From Allacma fusca (Eukaryota; Arthropoda; Collembola; Symphypleona; Sminthuridae), in contig OX359247.1 in the NCBI GenBank assembly GCA_947179485.1, positions 45,171,131 through 45,235,130 of the forward strand: a DNA stretch of 64,000 nucleotides. Reading direction: 5' to 3'. The notes beneath the pieces were generated by a model. The model searched no databases, was not told the origin of the DNA, and saw only the letters and a program-made list of their open reading frames with translations. Within the stretch, counting starts at the first letter, position 1. Each line of letters begins with the position of its first letter. A program made the position numbers and the translations under genes. This document shows positions 51,339 to 64,000 of the stretch, one piece after another.

Positions 51339-54300
51339 TCTGGATGCGTCTGATCCGAACTGATGAGGGAGACTAATCAAATGATTTGTGGAAACTTAAT
51401 CTCTCATCTTGTGGACTAAATCAAAGGGGAGGGAACGGTCCTCGGCTCCTATTATCACTAAACCCGCTCACGCACAGTCTGGTCCATGGTTGCATCAGGA
51501 TAGTGACACAAGAGCTTTTTGATAGTCCTCCTCCGTCTCGGCTCATGCTACATGGGAACAAATGAAAAGACAAACTTTCTGTTAATTAATTACATTTTGC
51601 TCACTATCTACTTCAAAACCGCAAGCCTTGAAAATTCTCAAGGAAAGAGAAGATATTAGCTTAGATATAGATAAGATAGGATAATTTACTTCCTTACTTA
51701 ATCTCAATTTCAAGGCAAAAGTGCCCTCATCTACTTTACTCTATCTCTCTCGGGAGCAGCAAATAAAACATCTGGAAGGAATCTCATTGGCTAATAAGTA
51801 AAACAGAATCTGGAAGTGTTGCCTCAACTGAATGCATACAAAATTCGAAGAAATAACCTAAACTTTTATTCCTTACTGCATATTCCAGATGTTCACTATG
51901 GACTTGTAGTAATTTTGCAGATAAGTACAGTAATCACAAATATTTGTGTGTACACCTATTTGCATACTAAAAAGTTTGCAGACATATTGGCTCTTCCTTC
52001 TTCTTGTTGTAAGCTAAATTTATGTTTTAACAAATACAGATGATCTTCCCTTTGAGCCGTCAGAATGTTCCGTATGCTAATTCCCTCACCAATGTGGCCA
52101 ACTCTGTAGATACACATTTCGTTTTGCTTCTTAGGGTGGGATATATCTACATTACGTAGGTGTACGGAAGCTGTGGAGTGTAAATGTACCCAGTATTACC
52201 TTGACTGTTCCCTGTGGCATTGATACCCACACATAGGAGCTATGTGCTCACTTAACCTTTCCAAATGTCATGAGTGGGAAGGTAAGTGAGAGTGACAAAG
52301 ATGGAGTCAAATTCACGGGAGAAAGGTCCCCTAGTATATTACTCTTGCAAAGCGTTTAAATTATACTTAATATAGCCAGGACATGGAGTCCCCTTTCCGT
52401 GAACCTGCATGGGCGTAATGTTAGAGGTAAATACTGTACAGCCAGCCGGTTGATTAAATTTTAGCTTTTATGGATCAACTTAAGACAATTTCACTCAATC
52501 TTTTCCCTAGCTCCGGGGAACTTGTCCCTAATCAGCAAATCAATATCATCCTTTGTTGAGGACCGTACCGTACACACGTCTATACTAGAATGTACGAGTT
52601 GTACTTTTACAACAAGTAAAGAGACATGAGGGATTTTTCTTCCCTTGATTTAATGTAATGGCTCATCCCACATACACACACCCAAGGCCAGCATCTAATG
52701 TCTAAGTATGAGTACTCATCCTCTAATCATGTATTCCCTCAGCGATTTTTCAAAACTCTTCTGACAAATCCAATTTACCAAAGACTAACTTCCTCCCGCA
52801 TAGTATGTAGTGCATATGAGAATTTTATTATCCCAATTTTGTGTCAGGAGTTTCAGATAATATGTTCCCATCTGAAATTACATTACTCTTCGGTAGTCAA
52901 AAATCATAGGATGCGGCATCAGCAGGAACTTGACTTGACTGTGAGACGTGATATGCATTGGAACTTATGACAACATTTAATGGTTCGGTGTTTATGTACA
53001 TGGTTGACAGAGAACTTTGTTCCACAAGTATTTCTACAAGTACCCTGGAATTGAGCAGCAACTTGTCAAGTGCAATCTTACACCGACAAGCTTCCCTGGA
53101 GTAGGTAATATGCATGTGTTCCTCAAAATTTATTACAGGTTTCAAGTACCTTCCTGAAACATATTTTACTATCTTGCTCTCCCATGAATTGTAATTAGCA
53201 CATGTGCATACTGTAATGAAACAAGTTTATGCTCGGGACATTGCATATGGTTCCTTGTAACTTTAGGAGGAAACTGTAATAGAACCGTCGCACAATCGAC
53301 AGACCTACATAGGTAACATCAACGTGTCTCGGACAGCCCGTGTCCATAGATATAGTATATACATATGTATGTGCTAACAGTATTTACTGGTGCTTCCAGG
53401 CTATGTGAAAGTTTTCCCACTGACGAAAAACAAAGGGCAAATAATGTAAGACAGCACCTGGTCTCAATTCTGCGTAATTGATTTCCAGAGACTTTAGAAC
53501 TTTTATTAAGTAACCATCCCCAGGCATCCACACTCATTTAATTTCCAAGAACAATATATTACAACAGGAATAAGGAGACATATGGCTCACGGAAAACTCC
53601 TGAAGTTCCACAGAACCAGAGAGCCATCTCCTTGGGAAAGCAATTACCGGGAGCTTATACACAAAAGAATTGCTTAATATAAGTTCACAGTTCTGACGTG
53701 TGCTTTCTCCGTCGGAGACAAATACAATTATTATTGCAAACATACATCTGTTGACGGGTGTGTTCCTGAAGGATTGAACAAATATAAGTAGATTCTTTCG
53801 AAACTCAACAGGAATTTCCATAAAAAAGCCATCAAAGAATATTTATTTCCTTGCCAACACTCGTATCCATCCCATCACAGACTCCTCCATTAGTTCTTAC
53901 TTTTAAATCTTAAATTGAAAGATATTGAAAAAGTGAAGCATATGTAGGTACAAACTGAATCGGGAAATTAAAAGCTACTCAACCTTTTCCCTTGGAAACA
54001 TTATCTGAACACGGTGCTTGTGTGTAGACCTCTACTATATCTATGAGTACACGTCCATTTCAATGGTCTAATAGGAATCATTTATTGAGCAAGTCCATTC
54101 AACAAAACTATCCCCTTTCAAAGGGGAACCTATTAAATGAAAGGATCGGGACATTATGAGCGGAAAACTTTTAATAGGACTGTTGTGCCAAGAACAATAT
54201 GTGTCATCAAAGATACCACTTTGGGTCGAGGAAAGTAAATACAGGAGAAACCGAACGGAAGGGAAATACAATTATGTTTTTGAAGTGATTGTGGACTAAC

Positions 54301-57300
54301 ACCTTTGAAGACACCAATTCTCACTACCATCTCCGCAGGACTTGAGACAACCCAGAGAAAACAGACTCACTCAGCAGGAAAAAAAAGGAAAACAGATATA
54401 TACATTTGACATTTTCATTGTATTATAGGAAAGTAAACAACACGTAACGATTCCAATTTCAAAAGCACAAAAGGGTCTAGAAATGAAGACGTGAGAAGGC
54501 TCCGTGGGACTTTCTCCTTCCTATCGGTGGAAGTATTGAAGCATGTGTTGTACATAGGTGTGGGCATCTCTACCCGGGGAAGCCACATCAAACGGGGACC
54601 ATAACCCAAACCCAGCATAATAATGCTCTTCCATGATAGCTTATAATGTTACTTTCCCATAAAACATGATGATCATCATCGCCGTTGTACATCGCCACTT
54701 CTTTAAGATAATATATTCCTGTATCCTAGATACTCTACAGAAACGATATACGCTCCAGGAGAGAAAGCACTACTCTATCTGTACAACAGGAGCAACTTGT
54801 GAAAGCTGAAAGACGGCTACGAGAGACGAGATACTTGGTCACCAAACAACTTTCACACCCACGCACAGTTGGAAATGCTAAGTTTTTTTTTCTCTCGCTC
54901 CGCTCCCAAGTACACACTCACATCCTCAGTAGACTTTCACTTCTTGGGCCATTCCTATTACAGCCTTTCCTCAACAACGACATAAATTTTTAGATGCGCT
55001 CTCGTTTACCTTAATTTGATTTCTCATCCATATAAGAGCAATTTAATATAGACACAAATTTTGCTACTTCCAGGGGTTCTTTTTTGTAGAGATGGGAAGC
55101 CCATAGTGTATATATAATTCTTGAGTAGGAACAAATTTTCCCCGGGAAAATTCTTATATAATTACGTGTGAATAGAAAGTTGGATGAATGGGGTGTGTAT
55201 GCTACTTTGATAAATATATAAAACCCTGAGTTTTTGAATCCTGATTAATATCTATACAGACGTACCTAATATATGCTATGTACGTGCTCGCTCCATTAGA
55301 TTAAATCACCTCGAAAAACGTGCTCAAATAAAAATGACATACAAAAAGTCAAATTACTCCGAAACGACTGAATACACTGGAGATGAGCACTTTGTTTGAC
55401 GAGTTAATTTAAGCATTTGACTAAGCTTGGAGCCCATGCAGAATGGTTCTTTTTAAATGCCAACGTGCCTGGATCACGTACAGTGTATGTGTAGTGTACT
55501 TAAAATAATTGCATATATATAGTAGGTACATTCATTCCATCCACACAATTGCATGCTTTGTGTAAAGAAACACCATCCCGGAGGCTCTCCCCCTCCGGTG
55601 CTCTGCTTTACGTAATCATATCTGATTGCGAGTGACCTTTGACATATAAAAAAATCCACCATCGAACACACTCCACTCTGTCTGCTGGGCATTCCTTCCT
55701 TATGTATGTATACTTTAAACTCTGAGGAATCTAACGATGGAGATGGAGGGTCTATATGTTGGGAGCCCCGGGAGCAGTGCATGATTACGATCTTTTTGCT
55801 GTAGAGGCATGGGGCTATGAAAACCCTAAAAACTAATCACACCTGGAAGGAATATATAGCACACACAGTATTTAAGCAAGGCACAGAGCAAGGTTATTGC
55901 AAAATCTGCGGTTGAAATATGTTTTCGATTAAGGCACCAGCTGTTGTCTTCCTTAGTTCAATAAACGCCTACATATCACTTTGGGGTGTATCTTCTAATA
56001 TATCTCAACACTGAAGATGCACCGACACTACGAGCTCTCCTCCAGTTCATGCATCCTACAGTGTAATATATATCTTATAGTTGTGTGTGTGTGGGATGAG
56101 GATACTACTCACCACCACCACTACCGTACCATTACGGGCTAATCCTAAGGGATTTACCTTCTATTACACATGCCGTGAGCTCATCCGTGGCAAATACTTT
56201 TTGAGTATTGTTCATCTTTTCAAATGCTAGCGTATGCATGAAATGTGTATGCCAGAGACAATTGTGATCCCTTTAATATACCCAACTATAAATATGTACC
56301 CATGGAGTCATAAAGTATAACGGTGCTCCACAAAGACTCAAGTATTCATGGTCACAAATGGCAAGTGTGAATTAATCAAGACCACAATAAACTATGACAA
56401 ATTGTTATCAGATTACATTTTTCCAACTTACTCAGTCAGCACAGGGATTGCTCGTCTCCTGCATCTCCGACGATGACGATGAACTCTCTTGTAAATATTA
56501 TTGGACTTCCTTCAAAATAATTATCTTCCCATCCGACGTGTCCTTTGACGATGTATAAACACAATTATTTGACGCCAAGTAGATACATACATACGAAGAT
56601 CCTGGAACCTTGTACAGCCTAATCAATATTTACGAAGAGAATCGTACTGTACGGAGGTACTTCTGCTCCTGTACAATTAGTACGAGTACCTCCTGTGTGC
56701 ACTTCGGAGGAGGTATTTCTATGGGAAATAGTTTAGAAAAGAAGAGAAAGGCGAGTAGAATCTAGCACGAGGCTGGAAATGAATGTAGGGGAAAAAAAGA
56801 GTTATCAATAGAAGTGGTAAGAATAGGAGTCAGATCTCAAATCTTCCAGTCTTATTACTTGGTACGGGTAGCTAGCTCTCCTATGTTGTTGTGCACACCA
56901 TGGATGAATGTGTTCGACTGCATTTGCAAAGTCCGGACAGACGCTAGTATCTGGGCTGAGTGGAGGGCACTGTGCCTTAAGAGGAGAAAACTACTGGAAC
57001 CCAAACTCTCCTGTATGGGACTCACTTTGGCAGAAAACAACTCACTACTACTAGTCTTGCGTGTTGGGAAATTTTGATACAGTCGTTGAAAAAACCCGAA
57101 GCCATGGAATAGCTCCACTCTGTATAGGGTGAAAGCAGGGATGTACTACGACTGCACGTAACGGGAGGGTTATTTCACAGTGAGAATTCACTGGGCTCAA
57201 TACAGCCGCATCCTGCTCACTTTTACTGCTGCTCCAGCTGAAGCTCCAACTTAATACTTGGCCATATGGAAGGAAACACGTACACACTTCTTTTTCCACT

Positions 57301-58972
57301 GCTCAAACGTCAAGCTCAACTTGTGTATCAAGAGATATTCACTATATATACATGATCAAGTAAATATAGTACATTATAGACACTGTATTACATAAAGGAG
57401 TCTCACTCCGTCCAACACTCTTGTATGACTTCTACGAGCTGGAGTGATATTATTACTAAACCATATCCTTTCACACATAACTCCTGTATTTGCTCGTCAA
57501 ACAAGGTAAGGAATTATTCTGATCGAGTCACACACAATTGTACGTGTGTCCACCTAGAAACTACCTAGATATATACGGAACCAGTCATTCTGGACCTTTT
57601 TCCTTAATAAGCACAGTTGGCTCAGTGTGGCACGGAGAGTACGGGAGTAGATTGCAACAATAAAAATAACACAATTTGCTTTAGAAGCGTGCAAGCTTCT
57701 AAATGTTTCCTCCTCTACAAATACAGTCCAGTCAGTAACATTGTCGATTTCCAGAGTGCGATTACTGCACTATACTTTGTATAGATATAGCGTATTTCTT
57801 CTGGAGAACATGGTATTCCATCCCATTACTTAATTTCCCTAGGTACTTACCACACTTGAGTGCATAAGAATAGCGACACAGTTAGTTAGAAAAACCTACA
57901 TGGGATAGAGAGATACAAGAAACAGCGAGCTGACTCACAGCTGGATTGTACATACTTATTATTGCATACTACAGTACAGTAGAACTACGTCAAGCACAAG
58001 CTCATATGACTATGACTGGAAGACTGTCTCTGTCATTCGTCCTCCTTGCAGTCCGTGCTGAGTGTATCTCTGGTTGTCTGTAATGCGGGGACAAAGTCAT
58101 AAAATATCAACGTATAGTGCAAAATGTCTCTGTGCGGATCTTTCATTCCTAATAAATTCCAGACAAGTGTCGGATCATGGGGAGAAAGTTACTGTGGCTA
58201 TGGTTATTAGCCACGAGCTGTAAGTGAGCAGGAGCTCAACCGTTAAATTTTACTGGGGTTTCAAAAAAAAAGGGAAAACACGTTCTTAAACATTTGGTAT
58301 GTATACGTAATTATTTCTATGAGGTATGAGGCAAAGGAAGGGAGAAGGAAAAACACATGAGAAAATCGATTGAAATAAATCGCCGGAAGACTTAGTACTA
58401 CATAAATATGGATGTTTTCATAGCAAAGTCTGTTTTTACAACTTGATATGCTTTATCCCATGTACATATCTACGTATGTGTATGTATAACTAAACCCGGG
58501 AATACATTTTCAGGAAATTGTGACAGGGTAAAACCACGGGGATTTAGAAAAATCGGGATGTTGCAATTTTCCAACTTCTCCAGCCTAAACAGTTGATATT
58601 TGCATACCTTAGGAAAAATACTTTTTTTGGAAATTTAAGACCAGCATGTCACACCAGTATTTCAAATAGAGTGGATATAATACTGTTCAAAGCCTGAGAT
58701 AGAGTAAGATTACGGTTGAGTTTGGATTGTAGGAAAGGATGTGGGAAGAATTTCTGTTATTCATAGTATGCATAAATATACACTAAAAAAGGGGGGAAAA
58801 GCAAGGATTTGTTCAAGTAAGTAGGCCAAGGTTATTTTTAAAATTAAGTATGACAGGCATTGACTCAGTTGATGGTTAAAACTTTGTGGTAACGTGCATG
58901 ACATGAATACCTTTTCCAGGACTTTATAATGTAGTTAGTACTAAAAATGTTTTCCAGTGTTGTACTGGCTGA
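51339..58972. other. 7.6 kb region without a confident gene
   Basis: Upstream of the TBC1D30-like gene and downstream of NDUFV3, both minus strand, so it should hold the TBC1D30 promoter and leader. AT-rich with ATAC-type words. Apart from a possible plus-strand signal-peptide exon at 58177-58219, no coding feature is supported. Confidence 0.5.
58177..58219 (+). CDS. Possible signal-peptide first exon
   Basis: An ATG with A at -3 and G at +4 starts MGRKLLWLWLLATS, a basic start followed by a strongly hydrophobic core, and is followed at once by a GTAAGTG donor in phase 1, the usual phase for signal-peptide exons of secreted or receptor proteins. No partner exon was recognised in the rest of the window, so the gene, if real, would run past NDUFV3 and beyond the right edge. 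Chance occurrence is quite possible. Confidence 0.25.
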
Positions 58973-58978
58973 TTTATT
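58973..58978 (-). terminator. Candidate NDUFV3 polyadenylation signal
   Basis: AATAAA on the minus strand, 152 bases after the NDUFV3 stop codon. Confidence 0.45.
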
Positions 58979-59129
58979 GTGAGAGCATACAATCTACATA
59001 CATTCGTCACTCTGAGCTACCACACCTATGCTTAGGTGTATGCAGCAATAATTGATCTACGGTAAGACTATCACTGTAGGATAATTTGTTGGTTAAGTTA
59101 ACAGGAATTTAAAGACCAGTAACATCATT

Positions 59130-60847
59130 TCATTTCGGTCTGCTGGAAGGCTGAGGTAAACGGTATTTAGCCATGACCACGTCCATATCCGTGTAGCTAA
59201 GCTCATGGTACATGAAGTACTCAGGGTTCTGATACTTTCCAGTTTTAGAGGCTCCAGGTCCCACTAGAATTCATAGAAGAAAAAATTATAACACATGCTG
59301 ATACCCAAATCCACGGGACGTTCCACTTCACTCAAATTATTAATATATACTGATTTCCACATCCAATCTCTACATCAGTAAATAATTCATGATTAAACTT
59401 TTCTGGAGCTTCCAAGCAATTATTTAAAAATAGTTACCAGGTACGTAGCGAATGTGTAATTTACAGAACATGATAAAATTACCTAGAGAGATTCTTAATT
59501 CTGAACTGGACTGCAAAACCACAATACTAAACAAGTAGCAAGAAACGGACTAAACTCCTAATATGCAGAATCTCAACGGACAGGGATTTGAATTTTATAG
59601 TTTAATAATAAGTTTAGTTCTCCGTAGCTGATATTCCCTTATATCATATCTATTCAGCGTTAGGCACTTACACACAGGATATTCCGGTTCCATAAAATAA
59701 AATTTCCGCTGCAAAGCAATTTGTCATGACAAAATTTCGCTCAGTTTTTAGAAAAAGTACGAGTGACAGAAAAAAAGAACTCAAAAGAATTTTGAATCTC
59801 ATCTTGAAACTTGGAAGAAATCATACCATAGGTCATATCATTATTCCAGAAGGTCCTAAAGTCTCATAAAGGGCATCAACTGGAAGTTATAAATAGTTTC
59901 AAAACCACATTTCAAACGGAAATCAATTTCCCTTAAGTTCACTTCAGCTCCGGACACTCGTAATGAAATTTTCATTCTCGCTTCAGTCTCAATTACAATA
60001 AATCAACTTTCGATTTGCCCTTACATCTAATGAATATTACATGGAATAGCAACAGAGTGCAAAGGATGTGGTAGACTTCAACAAAATTCAATTTCACAGA
60101 CTCTCCCGTGCTTTCCCTGGACTTAGGTTTCTCTATTGTAGATATATCTGTTCCAGCCTGCGGAATCCAATCTATGTATGTAGTTGGATACTTATACTTC
60201 AGACTTATACTTCCCTATACACAAAGAGGAAGCAACTTAGAAGCTTTTAAGTTACATGTTCTAGAAACTAATAAATGTTTCCTGGAAAAAGCACCATGGA
60301 AAAATCGTTAAAACCATAAAAGCCTTTTACTCGCTCATACAACATTATTGCATTAAATACATACGTGGGCCTTCGACTTTCTTGAAAACAAAACTCGGTG
60401 GGTCTTTCACTTTGGAGACGACGACATCCGCAGATGAAGGTTGCTTAGAGCCTGATTTAGAACTTCCGGAGGACGAGGATTTAGTTGCTGAAAGGCTGGA
60501 GGACTGGGACAAGTTCTTACTATTGGACAAGTAGTAACAAGTACTTCCTCCACGTTTGCCCACAATTGCGGAGCACTGTAATTAAAAGGGAAACGTATCA
60601 ATTAAGCCTTCAAAACATATTGCTGTAATTATATTCATGGAAAATTCTATTTACTCATTTAGGAAAGTGGGTCACAAGCCATTACTGGTAATGTGCACTC
60701 AAGTTTTGAATTTTAACAAACCTTGGAAGTTTATAAACTAATTTTAAGTGTTTACTGGAACAAAATCCTGACAATATTTTAAGACCAAATTTTAATAAAT
60801 GAGTAATTTTAACTTACCACTGATCTAAGTGAGGCAATTGAGGCCAT
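59130..60847 (-). CDS. NDUFV3: NADH dehydrogenase flavoprotein 3 (complex I)
   Basis: Small accessory subunit of mitochondrial complex I, sitting on the NADH-binding module beside NDUFV1 and NDUFV2. Exons 60818-60847 (ten codons), 60365-60575, 59130-59263 give 124 residues. The N-terminus, MASIASLRSVCSAIVGKRGG, is basic, lacks acidic residues and looks like a mitochondrial presequence. The middle is Ser/Lys-rich and low complexity. The last exon holds the only well-conserved part: GKYQNPEYFMYHELSYTDMD followed by MAKYRLPQPSSRPK, which lines up with the YKNLQHHDY..F.DLNLELSKFRMPQPSSGR end of mammalian NDUFV3. The last junction is phase 1, and reading through the second donor instead gives a false stop after KVEGPRMYLMQ. 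Identification depends on the short C-terminal block. Confidence 0.85.
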
Positions 60848-62122
60848 GTTATTCCAAATTATTTGTTAATTAAATCTTGTACAATAATTTTTAACGGAGT
60901 AAAATTCCTCCGAGCTCGGAACACCTTTCTCCGTGAGCTATAAGAACTTGTAGTGTGGATACGAATATTGTGGAAAGTACACATTTACAAGGAGAGTAGC
61001 TTCGAAGTAGCCCGCTCTGACTGTTGAGAGTCAATCACGCAATTTTATCCAACAACACTATTTAATCCTAGCCAAAGGTTGCCTTTCACCTTCAATTTAA
61101 GAAGTGACAAAATGAAATACATATATCTATCATATGAGAGTCTAATAATTATTTACAATTAGCATTATTATTACCCCGGTACATTTAACAATACATATGA
61201 TGACATTGAATGAGAAGGATTGTAAACTGTGTTTGTGAAGAAGCTAGCAGGAAATCAAGTGTGAGAGCACATATTTGACATGAATCGAAATGCTTACAGT
61301 TAACTCATCTCACTATTACGCTTGTATCTCAGGAATAATTTATTAAACTTGAAGATCTGAGAAAATGTATGTACAATTTAAAAAATTAGTAGCGATAAAA
61401 TTCTTGATAAATTACATAGTACGCAGTTATATATATATAGGTATAGTGATGTAAATATTTTATGGCCATTTGTAGCATAATGCGAAATCAAGTAATTGTT
61501 CTAAAAAAATTGATTTACAACCGTATTTCAGTCTCTACCGAACTACATATGTGGAATTACTAAAAACACATCAAAATATCTCGTAATTATATAATGAAAG
61601 ATGGAACTATGATATGGTCAAATAATGAATGGTCAACTAATGCATTGTATAAATACTTCTCAACAGAGAGACGAGGGACTCTGTTTACAGTACTTCTTTA
61701 CAATCTTTGTAGTATAAACTAAATTACTATCTTTTGACAAAACGGATACCCAGAATGTAATGTAGCTTTTCTAGAGTAGTATTGTCTAAGGATAAAGCAC
61801 AACCATTCCCACTTTTCAGTCACGAACCGACAAGGACAGACCTCACCTGTGTACGGTGTTTATTACAATTGGAATGCAAAAGCATCTAAAAACTACGTGA
61901 ATTATTTACGTGGTGATTTGATACATGATGTGTAGACGACAAATAAGCTAAAAAACCAAAATATAAGTGAAACCCTCCTGAGTGAGTTTAACAAATAAGC
62001 AACTTTTACTCAACGAACATAGGCTTTGAATTTTTAGGCAGCTATAATTGAAGGGAGAGGTGAAGTATTGACTTGGATTGTTCAGTGTGATTGCCATTGA
62101 TTCCTGGAAACAAAATCGTGAT
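60848..62122. other. Spacer upstream of NDUFV3
   Basis: About 1.3 kb between NDUFV3 and the 3' end of the KEN-box gene, both minus strand. It should hold the NDUFV3 promoter and the 3' untranslated region of the neighbour; AATAAA on the minus strand at 61859-61864 lies 259 bases after that neighbour's stop. No other feature was recognised. Confidence 0.5.
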
Positions 62123-64000
62123 TTAAAACTTCTGAATGCCAATTTTCTTCACAGCCAATTTAGACTCTTTTGGGATGCCGTTTGATCGAAGGCCAGAGCT
62201 CATCTAAAATTCAATGTAGATAGGTCAAATAAATTTTTATGATCGCATGAAGACGAAGACGTAGATAAATCAGGGTTCAAAGTGAACTAATAATTCGTAA
62301 AGATAACGAGAGCATACGTTTCCGAATTTATTGGGTTCCGCACTTCCCTGAGAGATAGATCGTCTCTTGGTTGTTATTGACTGCCGGGGTTGTGACTGAT
62401 CGCTGGAAGCAAATGCTAATGGCTTTCTTTTCGGTATTGGGTGAGTGTTGTGCTCCAAAGGGGCCTTAAAATGTTTTGGTGACTGCGGAATCTATTTTTC
62501 ACATAAATGAATCGTATATATTGAGATGCAGCATTATTCAAAATCAACTTGCAAATATTATTCCCGAAAATTATACCCGCGATTGAGACGTATTAAGACT
62601 CTTAGCAGAAGGTGACATCGATGTTCGATGTACTGTATTTTGTCGGGCTAGGCTACTTTTAGTATGTCTAGGCGGCGTTTCTTGTGGGCGAACTTTGCTC
62701 GTAGTTGTTATAGGACTGGAAGTCGCCACAGGGGCGGGAAATTTCCTGTAAACAGGGGCACTAGCAAGTTTAGGCGGCACAACACTATGAACTGCTTTCA
62801 GTGGCTGCAAATCTTTCAGTTCTCCACTGTGCCTCTGCCCTACAACATTTATTTTTGGTTTTGCTTGAAATACAATAGAATGTTGGATGCGAGGGTGAAT
62901 TATAGCTGTTTTTACTTCCTTCATGGAAATTAAACGCTCTGGTATGGACTCCGATGATGTAGAGCTAAATGATAGCCTCATCCTGACAGGAGTATTACCT
63001 CGACCCTGAAATCAAGAATATTAGTTTTCGTAAATGAACTTGACTGCAGGAAATTAGTCCAGAATACCAAACAACTACATCTGATTCAGACCTTTTCAGA
63101 ATCTTTAACTGTGGTCGACTGTGTCTCTGACTCCAAAGACTTTGTACTGTTTCGGGTAGGAGTTGGAATAACATGAGCAATTATTCGTTCTTGACGTTTT
63201 TCTTCCTGATTTGTAGAAAATTCATTAATTGATGATGGCTGCTCTACAGTCTGATTGGAACACAACGGAGAGTCTGTAATCAATTCTTCCGTTCCTACAA
63301 TTGATGAATTGAAAGGAAATTGCATCTGTCGTTTGGGTGTGCCATAACAGAAAGGTTCACTACTAACAGGTTTCCTTGCTGGAGTGTAGGTTCGGAATTT
63401 CGGTATACTAACAAAGAGCTGCGGATTCTTGGAAGGACTGGCAGCGTCAAACATTTCCTGAACTTTTCTCGCAATTGCCTCATTACCTTGCTTCATCAGA
63501 GATTGGCGTTTCAAAACACGAGCAAAGATATCCGGCTCTGTGTCTGTAGTTTCAATAACTTCCTCCCTAGCCTTCTGACAGACTTCCGGCTCCGGTTCAC
63601 CTTCTGATATGGTAAATCCAGACAGGTCCAGAAGTTCTACAAACAAAATAACGAATGAACCGTTAATTACGCTTAATCTGCATTCAGCTATTTGTAGGTA
63701 CGGCTGTTAAAAAGTAGTAAAAATAAACTGTCAGTATTTATCAGCAAAGCATTCCTTCAAATTTGTAAAATCCTTAAGTATACACCGTTAGATACATTAA
63801 AGAAAGAAATCATACGGCTATCATTTTTATCGGGCGAATCCATGATTCCACGTGGGCTATTCTCTTTGTCTGTACTGTCTCCCCTCTCCTCCGTTTCAGC
63901 TGTAGTACACAGAGAATTCCGTAAAGAGTCGGAAGGTTCCGTGATATCAGACTGTGTAGATTCGACAAACCCCTCATTTAAACCATAGGTAGAAGTTGAA
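62123..64000 (-). CDS. Unrecognised KEN-box protein, C-terminal part
   Basis: I do not recognise this family. Exons 63816-64000 (cut by the window edge), 63092-63636, 62577-63005, 62318-62482 and 62123-62203 join in frame to give the last 467 residues. Visible traits: a KEN box in STDKENSPRG about 43 residues into the visible part; at least a dozen SP or TP sites, many followed by a basic residue (NSPRG, ASPSK, YTPARK, GTPKR, PTPTR, NTPVR, TPPR); RxxL words such as RNSL; strongly basic second half with KRKP and TKRRS; closing segment PKESKLAVKKIGIQKF. No membrane segment, signal peptide or enzyme motif. KEN boxes mark APC/C-Cdh1 substrates and the SP/TP sites suit CDK phosphorylation, so a mitotic or chromatin regulator is inferred. 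The N-terminus lies beyond the window. Confidence 0.8.

Overview
The window is nuclear DNA of an animal, most likely an arthropod. It has many short introns with GT/AG borders, is AT-rich with scattered GA/CT, CA/GT and ATAC-type simple repeats, and encodes a Dscam-family receptor whose immunoglobulin domains align best with insect Dscam as I know that family. Species cannot be fixed from the sequence. All identifications rest on reading the translations and comparing them with known families; no search was run. Exon borders were set by splice consensus and by demanding an unbroken frame across each junction.

Layout. (1) About 1.97-18.52 kb, minus strand: fifteen exons of a Dscam-like adhesion molecule covering Ig1 to Ig7. 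The fibronectin/transmembrane end lies beyond the left edge and the signal-peptide exon was not found. Each Ig half is present once, with no arrays of alternative exons. (2) 18.5-24.6 kb: no confident gene. (3) 24.61-26.14 kb, minus: mitochondrial peptide chain release factor 1 (MTRF1L type), four exons. (4) 28.38-31.82 kb, plus, divergent from it: TSEN54, the tRNA-splicing endonuclease subunit, four exons. (5) 31.8-37.5 kb: intergenic, ending in a likely promoter with twelve TCAGTC repeats and an E2F-like site. (6) 37.48-42.10 kb, plus: ZER1, a CUL2 substrate receptor, twelve exons, with a telomere-like palindrome just after the stop. (7) 44.84-51.34 kb, minus and convergent: a TBC1D30-type Rab GTPase-activating protein, eight exons. 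(8) 51.3-59.1 kb: no confident gene apart from a possible signal-peptide exon on the plus strand. (9) 59.13-60.85 kb, minus: NDUFV3, a small complex I subunit, three exons. (10) 62.12-64.00 kb, minus: the C-terminal part of an unrecognised protein with a KEN box and many SP/TP sites, suggestive of a mitotic regulator.

The genes do not form a pathway. MTRF1L and NDUFV3 are both mitochondrial, TSEN54 and MTRF1L both serve translation, and ZER1 and the KEN-box protein both touch ubiquitin-dependent turnover, but nothing in the sequence links them functionally. The most unusual items are the single-copy Dscam exon layout, the TCAGTC array upstream of ZER1, the telomere-like palindrome, and the unrecognised KEN-box protein.
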